A DNA stretch of 64,000 nucleotides from Dryomyza anilis (lineage: Eukaryota > Arthropoda > Insecta > Diptera > Dryomyzidae), in the NCBI GenBank assembly GCA_951804985.1, contig OX638133.1:77320367-77384366 (forward strand), read 5' to 3'. A model generated the notes under the pieces. The model ran no database searches. It was not told the origin of the DNA and saw nothing but the letters and a program-made list of their open reading frames with translations. Of this stretch, positions 43,740-55,729 are shown piece after piece. Made by a program: the position numbers and the translations under genes. The first letter of the stretch is position 1; the number at the start of each line of letters is the position of its first letter.

Positions 43740-45300
43740 AAGAAATTCAGTACTGTCGCGATTTTATGACAAGGATACATCAAATTTTAAGGAAATCTTA
43801 AATTTTAGTGAAATTATCAGCTTAAAGGAAATTTTAGGAAAATTTTAAAATTATAATGAAATTGAAATTTTGGGGTCATTTAAGGAAAATTTTAAATTTT
43901 AGGATAATTTTATATTTGATGGAAATTTTATGTTTATCACTATAAGGATAATTTTAAATTTTAGTAAAATTTTCAAATTTAGTGAAGTTTTATATTTAGA
44001 AAAATTTTAAATTGTAGAAAAATTTTAAATTTTAGAAAAATTAAAATTTTTTAATAATATTTTCAATTTTAGGGAAATTTTAAATTTTAGGTTAATTTTA
44101 AATTTTAAATAAATATTAAATTTTGGGTAAATTCTAAATTTTGGGTAAATTTTAAATTTTGGTAAATTTTAAATTTTATGGAATATTTAAATTTAGGAAA
44201 ATTTTAAATTTTACGGAATATTTAAATTTAGGGAAATTTTAAATTTAAGTGAAATTTTTAATTTTTGGGTCATTTTAAATTTTTGGGAAATTTTAAATTT
44301 AAGATAAATTCTGAAAATTTGAGAAATTTTAAATTTAAGGAAAATATTAAATTTTGGAAAAATTATAATTTTTGGGAAATTTTAAATTTTAGAGAAATTT
44401 TAAATTTTAGAGAAATTTAAAATTTTAGAAAAATTTTAATGTTTAGGGAATTTTTAAATTTTAGGGAAATTTTAAATTTAGGGAAATTTAAAATTTTAGG
44501 GAAATTTAAATTTTAATGAAATTTAAATTTTAGGGAAATATTAAATATTAAGGGCAACTTAAAGTTTTTTGAAATATTTTATATTTAAGTGCTTCTTAAA
44601 TTTTAGAGAAATTTTATATTTAGGAAACTTTTAACTTTAAAGGGAAAATATAAAATTTAAGGAAAGTTTTCAATTTTAGGGAAATATTTAATTTTATGAA
44701 ATTTTAAATTTAAGAAAATTTGAATTGAAAAATTTAATTTTGCTAATAAATTGATTTTTAGTAAAAAAACATATGTGGAATTTTTAGTAAAAAAATATGA
44801 GGAATTTTTAGTGCAAAATTTAATTTTTATTGAAATTTGGAAGAAAATTTGAATTTTGAGTGAAAAATTGATTTTCTAGTAAAAATTAAATTTTTCGTGA
44901 AAAATGGAATTCATTTAGTAGAAAATGGAATTTTTTGTAAAAATTTAAATTTTTGTGAAAAATGGAATTTTTTGTGAAAAATTGATTTTTTTGTGAAAAA
45001 TGGAATTTTTTGTGAAAAATGGAATTTTTTTTGTGAAAAATGAAATTTTTTGAGAAAAATTGAATTTTTTGTGTAAAATCGAATTTTTCATGACATATGA
45101 AAATTTAAGTGAAAAATTGAATTTATATGTGTAAAATTAAATTTTTATTGTATTATGGAATATTTACTAAAAAAAAAAAAAATTTTGTGAAAAATTAATA
45201 TATCGTGTACATTTTTTGTGACAAATTAAATTGTTCACTAAAAAATATCAAACATTGATTTTTTAGTGAAAAATTGAAATTATAGTGAAATTATTATTTT
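43740..45300. repeat. AT-rich minisatellite, ~1.5 kb, two unit types
   Basis: From 43780 to about 44740 variants of GGAAATTTTAAATTTTA run head to tail with a 16-20-bp period. From 44740 to 45300 the unit shifts to GTGAAAAATTGAATTTTT. Open frames are negligible. Confidence 0.8.
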
Positions 45301-46235
45301 TAAATTTTAAAAAATTTGCCTGGCCTCCCGGGTTGCCATGTAAACACAATTTCATCATGTTAACTGCAATGTTAGCAAATTTCATGCACTGCTTATTTAA
45401 TTGGAAATTTCTACATCTATTTTCAAAATTATATTCAAGCGTATTTCGTGATTGTCGAGAACGTGCGGAAAATTAAAGCCTTTTCATATGTGTGTTTTTG
45501 TGATGTTTTATTGGGGGGTTTGGTTGATGAAATTGTTGGTAAGTGAAATAGTTGGTTGGTTGCTTCGATGATTCTTTGTTTGCAACGTATTTTGTTTGTG
45601 TATTTCATTTCCGGTTGCCGGCACGATCTCTCGCATGAACTCATACACATCAATATTTGCGAAAATTGCCGCAGCAATTAATCATTTGTTCGCGATAAAT
45701 TGCAACAACGCGTACTGTGATGTGTAAATATGCTGCTCATACAAATACGAGCATATACATACATTCATATACACACACACACATTCATATACATATACAC
45801 AGGCATATGTAGGAATTGGCAGTGGCAAAGGATGTATGCAGTGGCGGTTAGACTTATTGGCATGTTGAAGATAATTGTTTTCCGAAATAGTTTTGCAACC
45901 AGAAAGAATTTTATTTTGGTTAATTACAACATTTTTTTTGTTGAAGATAGAATTATTTGTTAACATACGTTAATATAGACAATTTTAAATAGAAATACTC
46001 CTGTTTAATTGCACCATGATAAAAATGGTATATTTTAAAAAGTAGAAGAGGTAAAACAGAGTTGCTAATTTTTATCTTTAGACTGGATTATGTTCTAGAC
46101 GGGAGTGGTACGATAAGTCGAAATTTAAAATATTGAAACTAAAAGTACAGAAGACAAAAATGTAGAAAGTAAAAATTGCCAATGATAGAAAATGACAACA
46201 AAAAAACTGCAAAATATCAAAATATTTGATTATCC
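45301..46235. other. Non-coding DNA, no gene recognised
   Basis: A more complex patch at 45310-45720 is followed by a CA-rich microsatellite with ATACACACACACACATTC at 45768. Short frames on both strands lack similarity. Confidence 0.35.
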
Positions 46236-47972
46236 TATTAATATAATAAATCTCTTTGTTGGTTTGTTGGTTTGTCCTTTTGTTTGTTGGTTTGTTCCAC
46301 TTCTCCGTCTAAACGGCTGATCCGATTTTCTTGAAATTTTTACCACAGATGCGGTATGGTCTGGAAGGAATGATATGGGCGGGATTGGACAAAGGGGCGT
46401 GGCATCTCCCATACAACCTAAACTTTCCATACGATATAACTCGGCACTTTCACCAGCTACGAACATGAAACAAAAAACTCAAATACAAAAAAAAAATTAA
46501 AAGCAAAAGCAAAAAACAAAACAAAAGCAAAAATACAAAAACAAAAGCAATCACGTTTGTTCCGCTTCTCCGTCTAAAAGGCTAATCCGATTTTCTTGGA
46601 ATTTTTACCACAGATGCGGTATGGTCTGGAAGGAATGATGGGCTATATATGGGCGGGATTGGACAAAGAGGCGTGGCACCTCCCATACAACCTAAACTTT
46701 CCATACGATCTAACTCGGCACTTTCACAAGCTACGAACATGAAACAAAAAACTCGAATACAAAAAAAAAATTTAAAGTAAAAACACAAAAGCACAAAACA
46801 AAAGCAAAAATACAAAAACAAAAGCAATAACATAAAACAAAAATCCATACTAAAGGAAAAACAAAAAAATGAAAGAAAAACAATAACAAAAAAAAATCAA
46901 AAACAAAAGCAAAAACAATTTTTTTTCGACATTGTTTTTGGCTTTTTTTTTTTTGAAAAATAGTGATTTTGACCATTGCATTGTTTTTGTCGACTAACAA
47001 TTTTTTTAACATTTTTTTTTTTTGAAATTTTTTGAACATTGTTGTTTTTGTTGAATATTTTTTTTTTTTTTTAAAATGTCGATTTCGACCTTGCGTTCTT
47101 ATTGCCGTCCAACATTTTTTTTAACAAATTTTTTTTTCAAATTTTTCGAACATTGTTGTTTTTGTCGAATATATATATTTTTAAATTCCGAATAGACGTC
47201 AAAACCGCTGTACCTCCCATATAACGCATATCAGCAATTGGGATAGAAAATTAAATTAAATTTTGGTCAGCCTTATTTTTAACCATTCTAAACGGTTTCA
47301 ACGAATGTGGGAGTGATTGGACCATACTCGTGATATCAAGATATTTCACACCAGGTTAACAACCACCCAAAATCCTTTAAACTCCCCACACCAAAATTCC
47401 CCACATTAAAATTCACCACGCTAAAACTCAACATACAAAAACTCACCACACTAAAACTCACCACACTAAAATTCACCACACTAAAATTCTTCACACTAAA
47501 ACTCACCACATTAAAACTCACCACAGTAAAATTCACCACACTAAAACTCACGACAATAAAACTCACCACATTAAAATACACCACACTAAAACTCACCACA
47601 CTAAAACATCGACTGTGAAAAACTCTACGGGGAAAAGTTCTACGGGAAATAATTCTACAGGAATAATTCTACCGGGATGAATTCTACGGGAAGAATTCTA
47701 TCGGGAGGAATTCTACGGGAAAGCATTCTATGGGGAAGAATTTTACGGAGAATATGTCTACTGGGAAGAATTCAACGGCGTAATGTTCTACGGGGAAGAA
47801 TTCTAAGGGGAAGCGCAGTCTGAGAAAGAATTGTCTTTGAGAAAAGTTGTTAAGGCGGTGAATTAGCACGCGCCCCTCATATAAATAATAAAAATGTTTT
47901 TTATATTAATAATATCGCTCCATATCTTTGAATACACAAAATCTTGGCACGAGTCGTGCACGGGTCCAGCTA
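46236..47972 (-). mobile_element. D-family repeat, copy D2, inverted relative to D1
   Basis: Its 5' end, TAGCTGGACCCGTGCACGAC on the minus strand, is at 47972. The same two minisatellites follow in the same order: TTCTACGGGGAAGAA type at 47615-47815 and CCACACTAAAACTCA type at 47385-47605, plus strand notation. The 3' region is duplicated in tandem (period 265 bp: GTTCC at 46294 and 46559), each with GGATTGGACAAAG and CATACAACCTAAACTTTCC. A-rich arrays (46470-46560, 46745-46915) and a ~115-bp repeat (46920-47160) lie between. Confidence 0.7.
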
Positions 47973-49289
47973 TAATATATATATTTTAATTTAGAGCTTA
48001 TCATAAATATTGATGATATCAACGTTGACATCGTTAAATAAATCCATCAGTATAATTTCGTTAAACACTCATCAATATCAAATGATATCATTTATTCTAA
48101 TTAACTTAGCAATCAAAAGTTGCTGTATACATACATCATACAACTCAGAGAGCAGGACACATCTCTTCAGGATTGAATTCAATTTAGAATTAATTTTCAT
48201 CATGCTAATTTTCTACGTCAGAAAAACACAGACTTAAAATAAATCACCATTAATAATTTGTGGTTATCATCTTGAAATTATAATTCAGAGCTCTGTCTAT
48301 AGTTATTAAAAATTCAACATAAAAACGACATAATGAGCTTTGATTGTAATAATCATGAACAAGCGATATCAACAAGATTACGATATTATAAGTAAACGCA
48401 TATTTTTGTCATATAAATGCAACAATCATACAGCCATCGTTATTGATGTTAGAGTACATTGAAATCTGCAAAATCATTTCAAAATTTAAATGCTGATTTC
48501 TAAAACAATAAGTTTTATGTTTTGGAATTCATTGAGTAGATCACCTGCCTTCATAAAAGATGGCATTGTATATTAAAATCATAAACAACACAAATCGTTA
48601 TAATAATGTCGAGATTTGACTATCGACATCAACTCCAACAAGATTCATCTCGAGCCTTTGTAATATAATTCAGCGTAGATTGAAACAATTCATTGCAGAT
48701 TTGATTGAAATCGCCAACATCAGATCATCATAATTATAATAGTTATCATCATACTCATCACCTGTCTTCGTCATAGAATTCATTGAATGAAATCATAGCG
48801 TTCATCAGCTGTCTTCTTAATAGAAGACAGAGTAGATTGAATTCGCCAACATCACAGATCATCATTATAACAATTTCAAAATTTATATATCGATATTATC
48901 AACGAGATCATCATATTCATCAGCTGTCTTCGTCATATAATTCAGCGTCGATTGAAAAAATTCATGGCGTTCATCACCTGTCTTCTTAATAGAAGTCAGA
49001 GTAGATTGACTTCGTCAAAATCATTTTCAATGTAATCGAGATCCAAGAGGATGAACATTCATTTCACCGTCTAATTAATGCAAAGCAACTAAACTTCGAT
49101 ATCACTAATATGAAGATCATCGATTTAATCGCCATATTTAATCTGAGATTTCATGAATTGATAATTTATATTATCGTGAAAATAAATAAAAACAAATAAA
49201 AGTAATAAAATCAAAAATCAAATAAATTAAATTATTGTTTTCATTTTAATTGTCACTTTATAAGATTGTTTTAAAATAAAAATAAAAAT
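47973..49289. repeat. Non-coding DNA with a ~165-170-bp degenerate tandem repeat
   Basis: The phrase CATCACCTGTCTTC or CATCAGCTGTCTTC recurs near 48757, 48804, 48916 and 48973. The TTAATAGAAG versions are 170 bp apart and the GTCATA versions about 160 bp apart, indicating a two-part unit. Similar but weaker phrases start near 48540. The first 500 bp show nothing definite. Confidence 0.5.
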
Positions 49290-49359
49290 AAAATACCCCG
49301 TTGTGCAGCCCTGGTACAAAAAAAAAATAATGTGCACGAGTCGTGTACGGGTCCAGCTA
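49290..49359 (-). mobile_element. D-family 5' end, copy D3
   Basis: The minus strand reads TAGCTGGACCCGTACACGAC from 49359, then a T run, then GGGCTGCACAACGGGGTA. This links the D-type end with the GGGCTGCRCAACGGGG block seen alone at 38406. The rest of the copy cannot be traced. Confidence 0.55.
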
Positions 49360-49872
49360 ATTCAAAATATATGTAGATATTTACGTGTACCCGGGTACCC
49401 CTGTCAGGTGGGTGAGGACTATTTGACTTTGGGCGGCTCCACAGCCGACCCAAATTTTTCTAGAAAGCTACAAATGAGAAAAAACGATAGAAAACGACTA
49501 TTTGTAAGATGTCGTGGAGACTCAAATTTTTAACATTTTTGGTTTAAAAAATATTTGACTTTAAAGTCTGTTCGGGTACCCGATTACCCGTTTCAGGAGG
49601 GTTAGGGTTATATTAAGTATTTTTACATTATTATTACCATTGTGTTTAACTTAAATTGTATGTTTTCATACATGTGTGTATTTTGCTTTTGATTAAAATT
49701 TTGGATTTTTGTATTTTTGTTTTTAATTTTGTGTTTGTGATTATGCTTCTGTGTCTGCTATTGTGTTTTATTATTTTTCTTTTGATTTTTATTTTGTGTT
49801 TTTATTATATTTCTATTTTATGTTTCATTTGCTTTTTCTGTTTTTCTCTTTTTACTATTTTATTTCTTTATT

Positions 49873-50522
49873 TTTATACCCTACACTAAGAGTGAAAGGG
49901 TATATTCAGTTTGGTACGGCGTTTGTAACACACATAAGGAAGCATCACCGGTATGGAAAAGTATATATATTCTTGATCAGCGTGACCTCCTGTCTGCCTG
50001 TCCGTCCGTCTGTCTGTCTGTTGAAATCACGATTACAGAAAAACTAGAAGAGCTAAATAAATTAAACTCCTAATTTAGATTACTTATATATCTACACTAT
50101 CTGTCAGTGAAAATGGGCATGATCAGTCCACTATGACCTGTGAACCGACCACTTATGTTCAAATTTAGCATATAAAACACATCTACTGGTGAATTTTACT
50201 GTATTCGTGCTTAGGTAAACTTTTTTTGGTCAAATATATATTGACTTCATGTTCAAATACATGAAAATAATGTTCTCCCGCGACTTGTGGTTCCCAAAAA
50301 AAAAAAAAAATCGAAATTCGGTGCACCTACCCATTTGTAAATATGGGTATCAAATGAATGGAAATTCTTCACCTATTGAAAGTTTGTAGTTATTTTCAGG
50401 ATTCATATACCCTTGAGACTTATATACAACTTTGAATGGTACCCACACATATGTGTAGGGTATTATTAATTTGGATAATCCTAACTATTATAATAATACT
50501 ATAAACTACCCAACTGGTTTAT
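49873..50522 (-). mobile_element. Helentron-like repeat, type A copy 4
   Basis: Begins TTATACCCTACACTAAGAG, has a short GTCC/GTCT block (49993-50021), the CTTGATCAG core end, and terminates CCAACTGGTTT. It is somewhat degenerate near 50465-50510, where the subterminal palindrome is lost. Confidence 0.72.
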
Positions 50523-50920
50523 TTTTACTTTTGTTTTATTTTAGATTTTGTGCTTTTTCTGTTTTGTTTTTCGCTTCATTTTGTATTTTACCTTTTTATT
50601 TTTACTTATTGATTTTTTATTATATTAATTTTGTGATTCTGAATTATTATTGTTATTGTGTTTTACTTAATTTTTTATAGGATTTAATTTTTTTTTTTGT
50701 TATTTTTATTTTAATTTGTTTTTTCTTTGTGTTTTTCTTTTGATTTTGTATTTTTGTGTTTGTACTTATGTTTGTTTCTTCTTTTGTGTATTAGCTTTTA
50801 TAACTGCAATTGTGTTTTGACATTTTTATTATTCTTTTTATTTTCATTTGGTTTTTTTTTTCGATCATTTGCTATTTTATTTTTTTGACTTTTTAGTGTT
50901 TGTTTTTTTTTTTAATGCTG

Positions 50921-51746
50921 TTATACCCTACCCCTATGAGGTACAGGGTTTATTAACTTTGTGCATATATTGTAACGCCCCTTAGGAGGCGTGTCCGGTA
51001 TGGAAAAGTATATATATTCTTGATCAGCATCACTACCCGAGTCCGTTTAGCCATGTCCGTCTGTCTGTCTGTCCGTCTTGCTGTATTGCTGTCTTGCTGT
51101 CCGAATACAGAATAACTTGAGAAATACTGATCAGAATGCTTGAAATGCGATGAAATTTTCACTCAATATATTTTAGCCAAAAGTAGGAACTGAGTTTGAA
51201 AATGAGCCAAATCGGTCAACGGACACGCCCACCTCCCATACAAGTCACTTTTATATAACTATTTCGGAACTAATAACTCGAAAAGTATTCAAGGTATAGT
51301 TATAAAATTTAAAAGGTATTGTTATAATTTACCTATAAATATGTGGTCCAAAAATGGGCGTGATCCGCCCACTTTTTTGTTTCATTATTTCCCGGGTTTT
51401 CATAGTGGAAATTTGAACCGTAAATTATTCAAATCAAATCTATGAAATATTAGCCTTTCAAAATTTTAAATATAGGCGTGGTCCGCCCAATTATATTTTT
51501 TAATTTTTTAATTTATGGGGATAATTTATGGGGATATAAGACGTAAATTTCTGATTTTTGAATAATATTCTGAGGGTGGGGAGGTTCATCATAATTAAAA
51601 ACTTTAAAATTAAAGTATGCAATTAAATATCCCACATTAATATCCACGCCATATGTGTAGGGTATTCCATAGTCGGGCCCGACCGACTATAAAAATCCGC
51701 CCCATGTGACCGAACTTACCCATGTGACCTAATTTTCCCAACTCGT
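50921..51746 (-). mobile_element. Helentron-like repeat, type B copy 3 (tandem pair)
   Basis: Complete type B copy from TTATACCCTACCCCTATGAG to CCCAACTCGT. Its end is joined without spacer to the start of copy B4 at 51747. It has a small internal duplication ATTTATGGGGATA near 51516-51535. Confidence 0.8.
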
Positions 51747-52606
51747 TATACCCTACACCTATAAGGTACAGGGTATATTAACTTTGTGCATATATTGTAA
51801 CGCCCCTTAGGAGGCGTGTCCGGTATGGAAAAGTATATATATTCTTGATCAGCATCACTACCCGAGTCCGTTTAGCCATGTCCGTCTGTCTGTCTGTCTG
51901 TCTGTCCGTCTTGCTGTCTTGCTGTCTTGCTGTCTTGCTGTCTTGCTGTCCGAATACAGAATAACTTGAGAAATACTGATCAGAATGCGATGAAATTTCA
52001 TCCCAATATATTTTAGCCAAAAGTAGGAACTGAGTTTGAAAATGAGCCAAATCGGTCAACGGACACGCCCACCTCCCATACAAGTCACTTTTATATAACT
52101 CTTTCGGAACTAATAACTCGAAAAGTATTCAAGGTATAGTTATAAAATTTAAAAGGTATTGTTAGAATTCACCTAAAAATATGTGGTCCAAAAATGGGCG
52201 TGATCCGCCCACTTTTTTTTTTCATTATTTCCCGGGTTTTCATAGTGGAAATTTGATCCGTAAATTATTAAAATCAAATCTATGAAATATTAGCCTTTCA
52301 AAATTTTAAATATAGGCGTGGTCCGCCCAATTATATTTTTCAATTTATTTTTTAGTTTTTTATACTTTATATAAATTTTTTAATTTATGGGGATATAAGA
52401 CGTAAATTTCTGATATATGAATAATATTCTGAGGGTGGGGAGGTTCAGCATAATTAAAAATTTAAAATAAAGGTATACAATTAAATATTCCTCATTAATA
52501 TCTCTACCAAAGGTGTAGGGTATTCCATAGTCGGGCCCGACCGACTATAAAAATCCGCCCCATGTGACCGTACTTACCCATGTGACCTAACTTTCCCAAC
52601 TCGTTT
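51747..52606 (-). mobile_element. Helentron-like repeat, type B copy 4 (tandem pair)
   Basis: Complete copy from TATACCCTACACCTATAAGG to CCCAACTCGTT, with GTCTGTCTGTCC and five TTGCTGTC units (51888-51951) and the intact palindrome AGTCGGGCCCGACCGACT. It is close to the complement of copy B1, so it is relatively young. Confidence 0.82.
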
Positions 52607-52826
52607 TACTTTCATTTTGAGAAAATTGCTTTATTTATATTTATGCTTTTAATTTTATTTTTAGTATTTGCGTGTAACTTTGGTGCCACGCCTATGTATT
52701 ATCTTTGTTACTCTCCATAATATCCTTGTTTTAAATTTCAGTCAGGTGGGATGATCAGCAGTTTAGACGAGATGCTGGAACAGACGAACAGATAGACTGA
52801 CAGAAAACAGTTTTATATTTATAATA

Positions 52827-54132
52827 GAATTACCTACATTATAAATTTACAAAATTACAGGTAAACATTTTTACTTTGTGAATGATTTTCCGTATATTTC
52901 GTTCTATTTTATAATTCATGAATAATTACCAAAAAGTTAACTTTTGTTCGGATAAATATTTCATTATTAAGCTACAAAATTCTTGTGGTGTACTTTTAAA
53001 TTTGTGAACTACATTCCGATAGACTCGATGCAAATATGTTTTCTCGTAATGTTTAACTTTATTTTATGAAAATATTGTAACAAGAAAATATAGAAACATT
53101 CTTTACAGCATTGCAGCGTATATGAAAGGAATAATCGATAAGTAATAAATACATATTGCAATAAACATTTTAAATACAGAGTATTTTTTAATAACAATAA
53201 ATTACTTATTTCGCTATTTGGTGTCAGAATTTTTTATCTGTATAACATATTTCAGATATATTAAAATATTTCAATCAAAAAATGAAGCACTTCTTCAGAC
53301 TTCAGTGACTTGACTTTGTGCCGACATCAAAAGTGTTTTCACATTTTAAATTGCGCAAATTTAACAAAATTTCCTAACACTCATTTAAGTATTTCACACA
53401 ATTTGCAAATTATATTATAATTATTAAATTTTCTATTATATAAAATATGTATTCAACTGAATAAGAAAAGTTGATAAACCGTGAAATTGCTTTCAACTGC
53501 ACGCCATGCAAAGTCTCTCTGGCACACACACAGTAAAACGAAGACAACTACAAAGCCAGGTACATATACAGTTAGGTGTTGTATGCATCCTTAAGTCCTT
53601 GCAATTTTGGTGCTCTTTCGCATACAAATATAAAGACAAAAAAAAAAGAAAATACTTTCTCTGTAATGTCTCAGCTACTTTCTTGGGAAAATTGAAAATT
53701 TCCTTTCATGCTACACTTCAACAACCAGTGAAATATAATACATATTCTGGGTTGTATCTAGACTTAAGTGTGTTGGCCGCAGGATATGCATGCAACCAAG
53801 ACGCATAGCATACATGCTTTAAAATATAAGAAAATGTTGTGTTTTTATGAAAAACTATGAAAACGGTATTGTGTACTGTAGAATAAAAAATAAAAATTAC
53901 AAAGATAGAGAAAAACTAAAAATTTGGTTCGTAAATGTTTGCTTTCTAATAACAGACACCAAAAGACAACGAAACACATCAACACAACTAAAATTTAAAA
54001 TGCATTTTTCAGTTTGTTTGCATGGTTTATGTAATGAGAATATCAAAAATGTTGGCTCATGCTTTTGAATATTCGTCAAAATTACAATAAACCAACAAAT
54101 ACTATTATTTCAAAAAGAAGATCAATTAGAAA
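52827..54132. other. Non-coding DNA, no gene recognised
   Basis: AT-rich. A 100-codon frame at 53506-53808 has no recognised motif and no supporting splice or codon signals; a second frame at 53847-54068 is Lys/Asn-rich. Confidence 0.35.
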
Positions 54133-54757
54133 AAACGAGTTGGGAAAGTTAGGTCACATGGGTAAGTTCGGTCACATGGGGCGGATTTTTATAGTCGGTC
54201 GGGCCCGACTATGGAATACCCTACACCTTTGGTGGGGATATTAACCCTCAGAATATTATTCATATATCAGAAATTTACGTCTTATATCCCCATAAATTAA
54301 AAAAATTATATAAAGTATAAAAAACTAAAAAAAAAAAAATTTTAAAAATGTAATTGGGTGGACCACGCCTATATTTAAAATTTTGAAGGGCTAATATTTC
54401 ATATATTTTTTCATATAAATTTTAATAATTTACGGATCAAATTTCCACTATGAAAACCCGGGAAATAATGAAAAAAAAAAGTGGGCGGATCGCGCCCATT
54501 TTTGGACCACATATTTTTAGGTGTATTCTAACAATATGTTTTAAGTTTTATAACTATACCTTGAATACTTTTCGAGTTATTAGTTCCGGAATAGTTATAT
54601 GAAAGTGACTTGTATGGGAGGTGGGCGTGTCCGTTGACCGATTTGGCTCATTTTCAAATTCAGTTCCTACTTTTGGCTGAAATATATTGAGACAAAATTT
54701 CATCGCATTCTGATCAGTATTTCTCAAGTTATTCTGTATTCGGACAGCAAGACAGCA

Positions 54758-54826
<69 letters not shown>

Positions 54827-54960
54827 TGGCTAAACGGTTTCCGGTAGTGATGCTGATCAAGAATATATATACTTTTCCATACCGGACACGCCTCCTAAGG
54901 GGCGTTACAATATATGCACAAAGTGAATATACCCTGTACCTCATAGGTGTAGGGTATAAT
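54133..54960 (+). mobile_element. Helentron-like repeat, type B copy 5, with long pure GACA array
   Basis: Starts AACGAGTTGGGAAAGTTAGG, has the palindrome AGTCGGTCGGGCCCGACT, and ends ACCTCATAGGTGTAGGGTAT. The microsatellite at 54763-54826 is about 15 nearly pure GACA units, longer than in sister copies, while the start lacks ~35 bp after GGGGATATTAA. Confidence 0.8.
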
Positions 54961-55524
54961 TAGAAATTGTGGTAGTTAGTTTGGGGATCCGTACGATATG
55001 TCAAAAAAAAAAAATTCGAAACATAAAAATGTCGAAATATATAAAGCTTAGATCGCCGAAAGAAAAAGCAACGAATATTTCAAACCTAGAAAATGTCTTA
55101 AAACTTTGAAACTAAAAAATTTGAAACTAAAAAATACACAACAATTTTTTTTGATAGGATCAAAAAATATCGTAAATTATCGAAATATCAAAATGTTGAA
55201 ATACAAAAAATATTTGACATAGACATGCCATATATCAATTCTATATATATCGCGGTTGCTGATTTTGTCTATATTATCAGTATTTTTCTTAAACATAAGT
55301 TTTTAAAAAAATTGGTATTGAAAAAGGCTTAATTTTTCAGACACTTTTTAGAATGAAAAAAAGGACCTTTAACCAACTAAATTTTCAAATTCCTGTAAAT
55401 GCAGATTTTCTTTAAATTGTTAAGCCATCATAATATTGCAACTAATACTATTATTCCGATAAATTTTTAAGGTAATTTTTAAGGTAATTTTTTTGTAGAA
55501 AAATATTTTTCTTTAGTACTATAT
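54961..55524. other. AT-rich non-coding DNA
   Basis: Nothing recognised; a run of AAAATATCGAAA-like words near 55010-55210 may be an eroded tandem repeat. Confidence 0.35.
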
Positions 55525-55666
55525 TTATACCCTACACTAGGAGTAAAAGGGTATATTCAGTTTGGTACGCAGGTTGTAACACCCAGAAGGAAGCATCTCC
55601 GGTATGGAAAAGTATATATATTCTTGATCAGCATGACCTCCTGAGTAGATGTCCGTCTGTCTGTCC

Positions 55667-55729
<63 letters not shown>

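Larger units (their letters stand above)
49360..52826 (+). mobile_element. D-family copy D5 (T-rich), split by three Helentron-like insertions
   Basis: T-rich minisatellite segments (49660-49872, 50523-50920, 52607-52680) are one array split by copies A4 and B3-B4. The end 52685-52826 has GGTGCCACGCC, CAGTTTAGACGAGATGCTGG and a final TTTTATATTTATA, matching the D1 3' end. Near 49390-49620 GTACCCGGGTACCCCTGTC and GTACCCGATTACCCGTTTC form an internal repeat. The left boundary is uncertain. Confidence 0.5.

Noticed and set aside
46582..47039. Minus-strand frames of 88 and 102 residues
   Set aside because: They lie in the D2 3' duplication and A-rich arrays, with no protein motif.
53506..53808. 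100-codon plus-strand ORF
   Set aside because: No recognised domain, mixed composition and no splice or promoter context; length is not exceptional for 64 kb of DNA.
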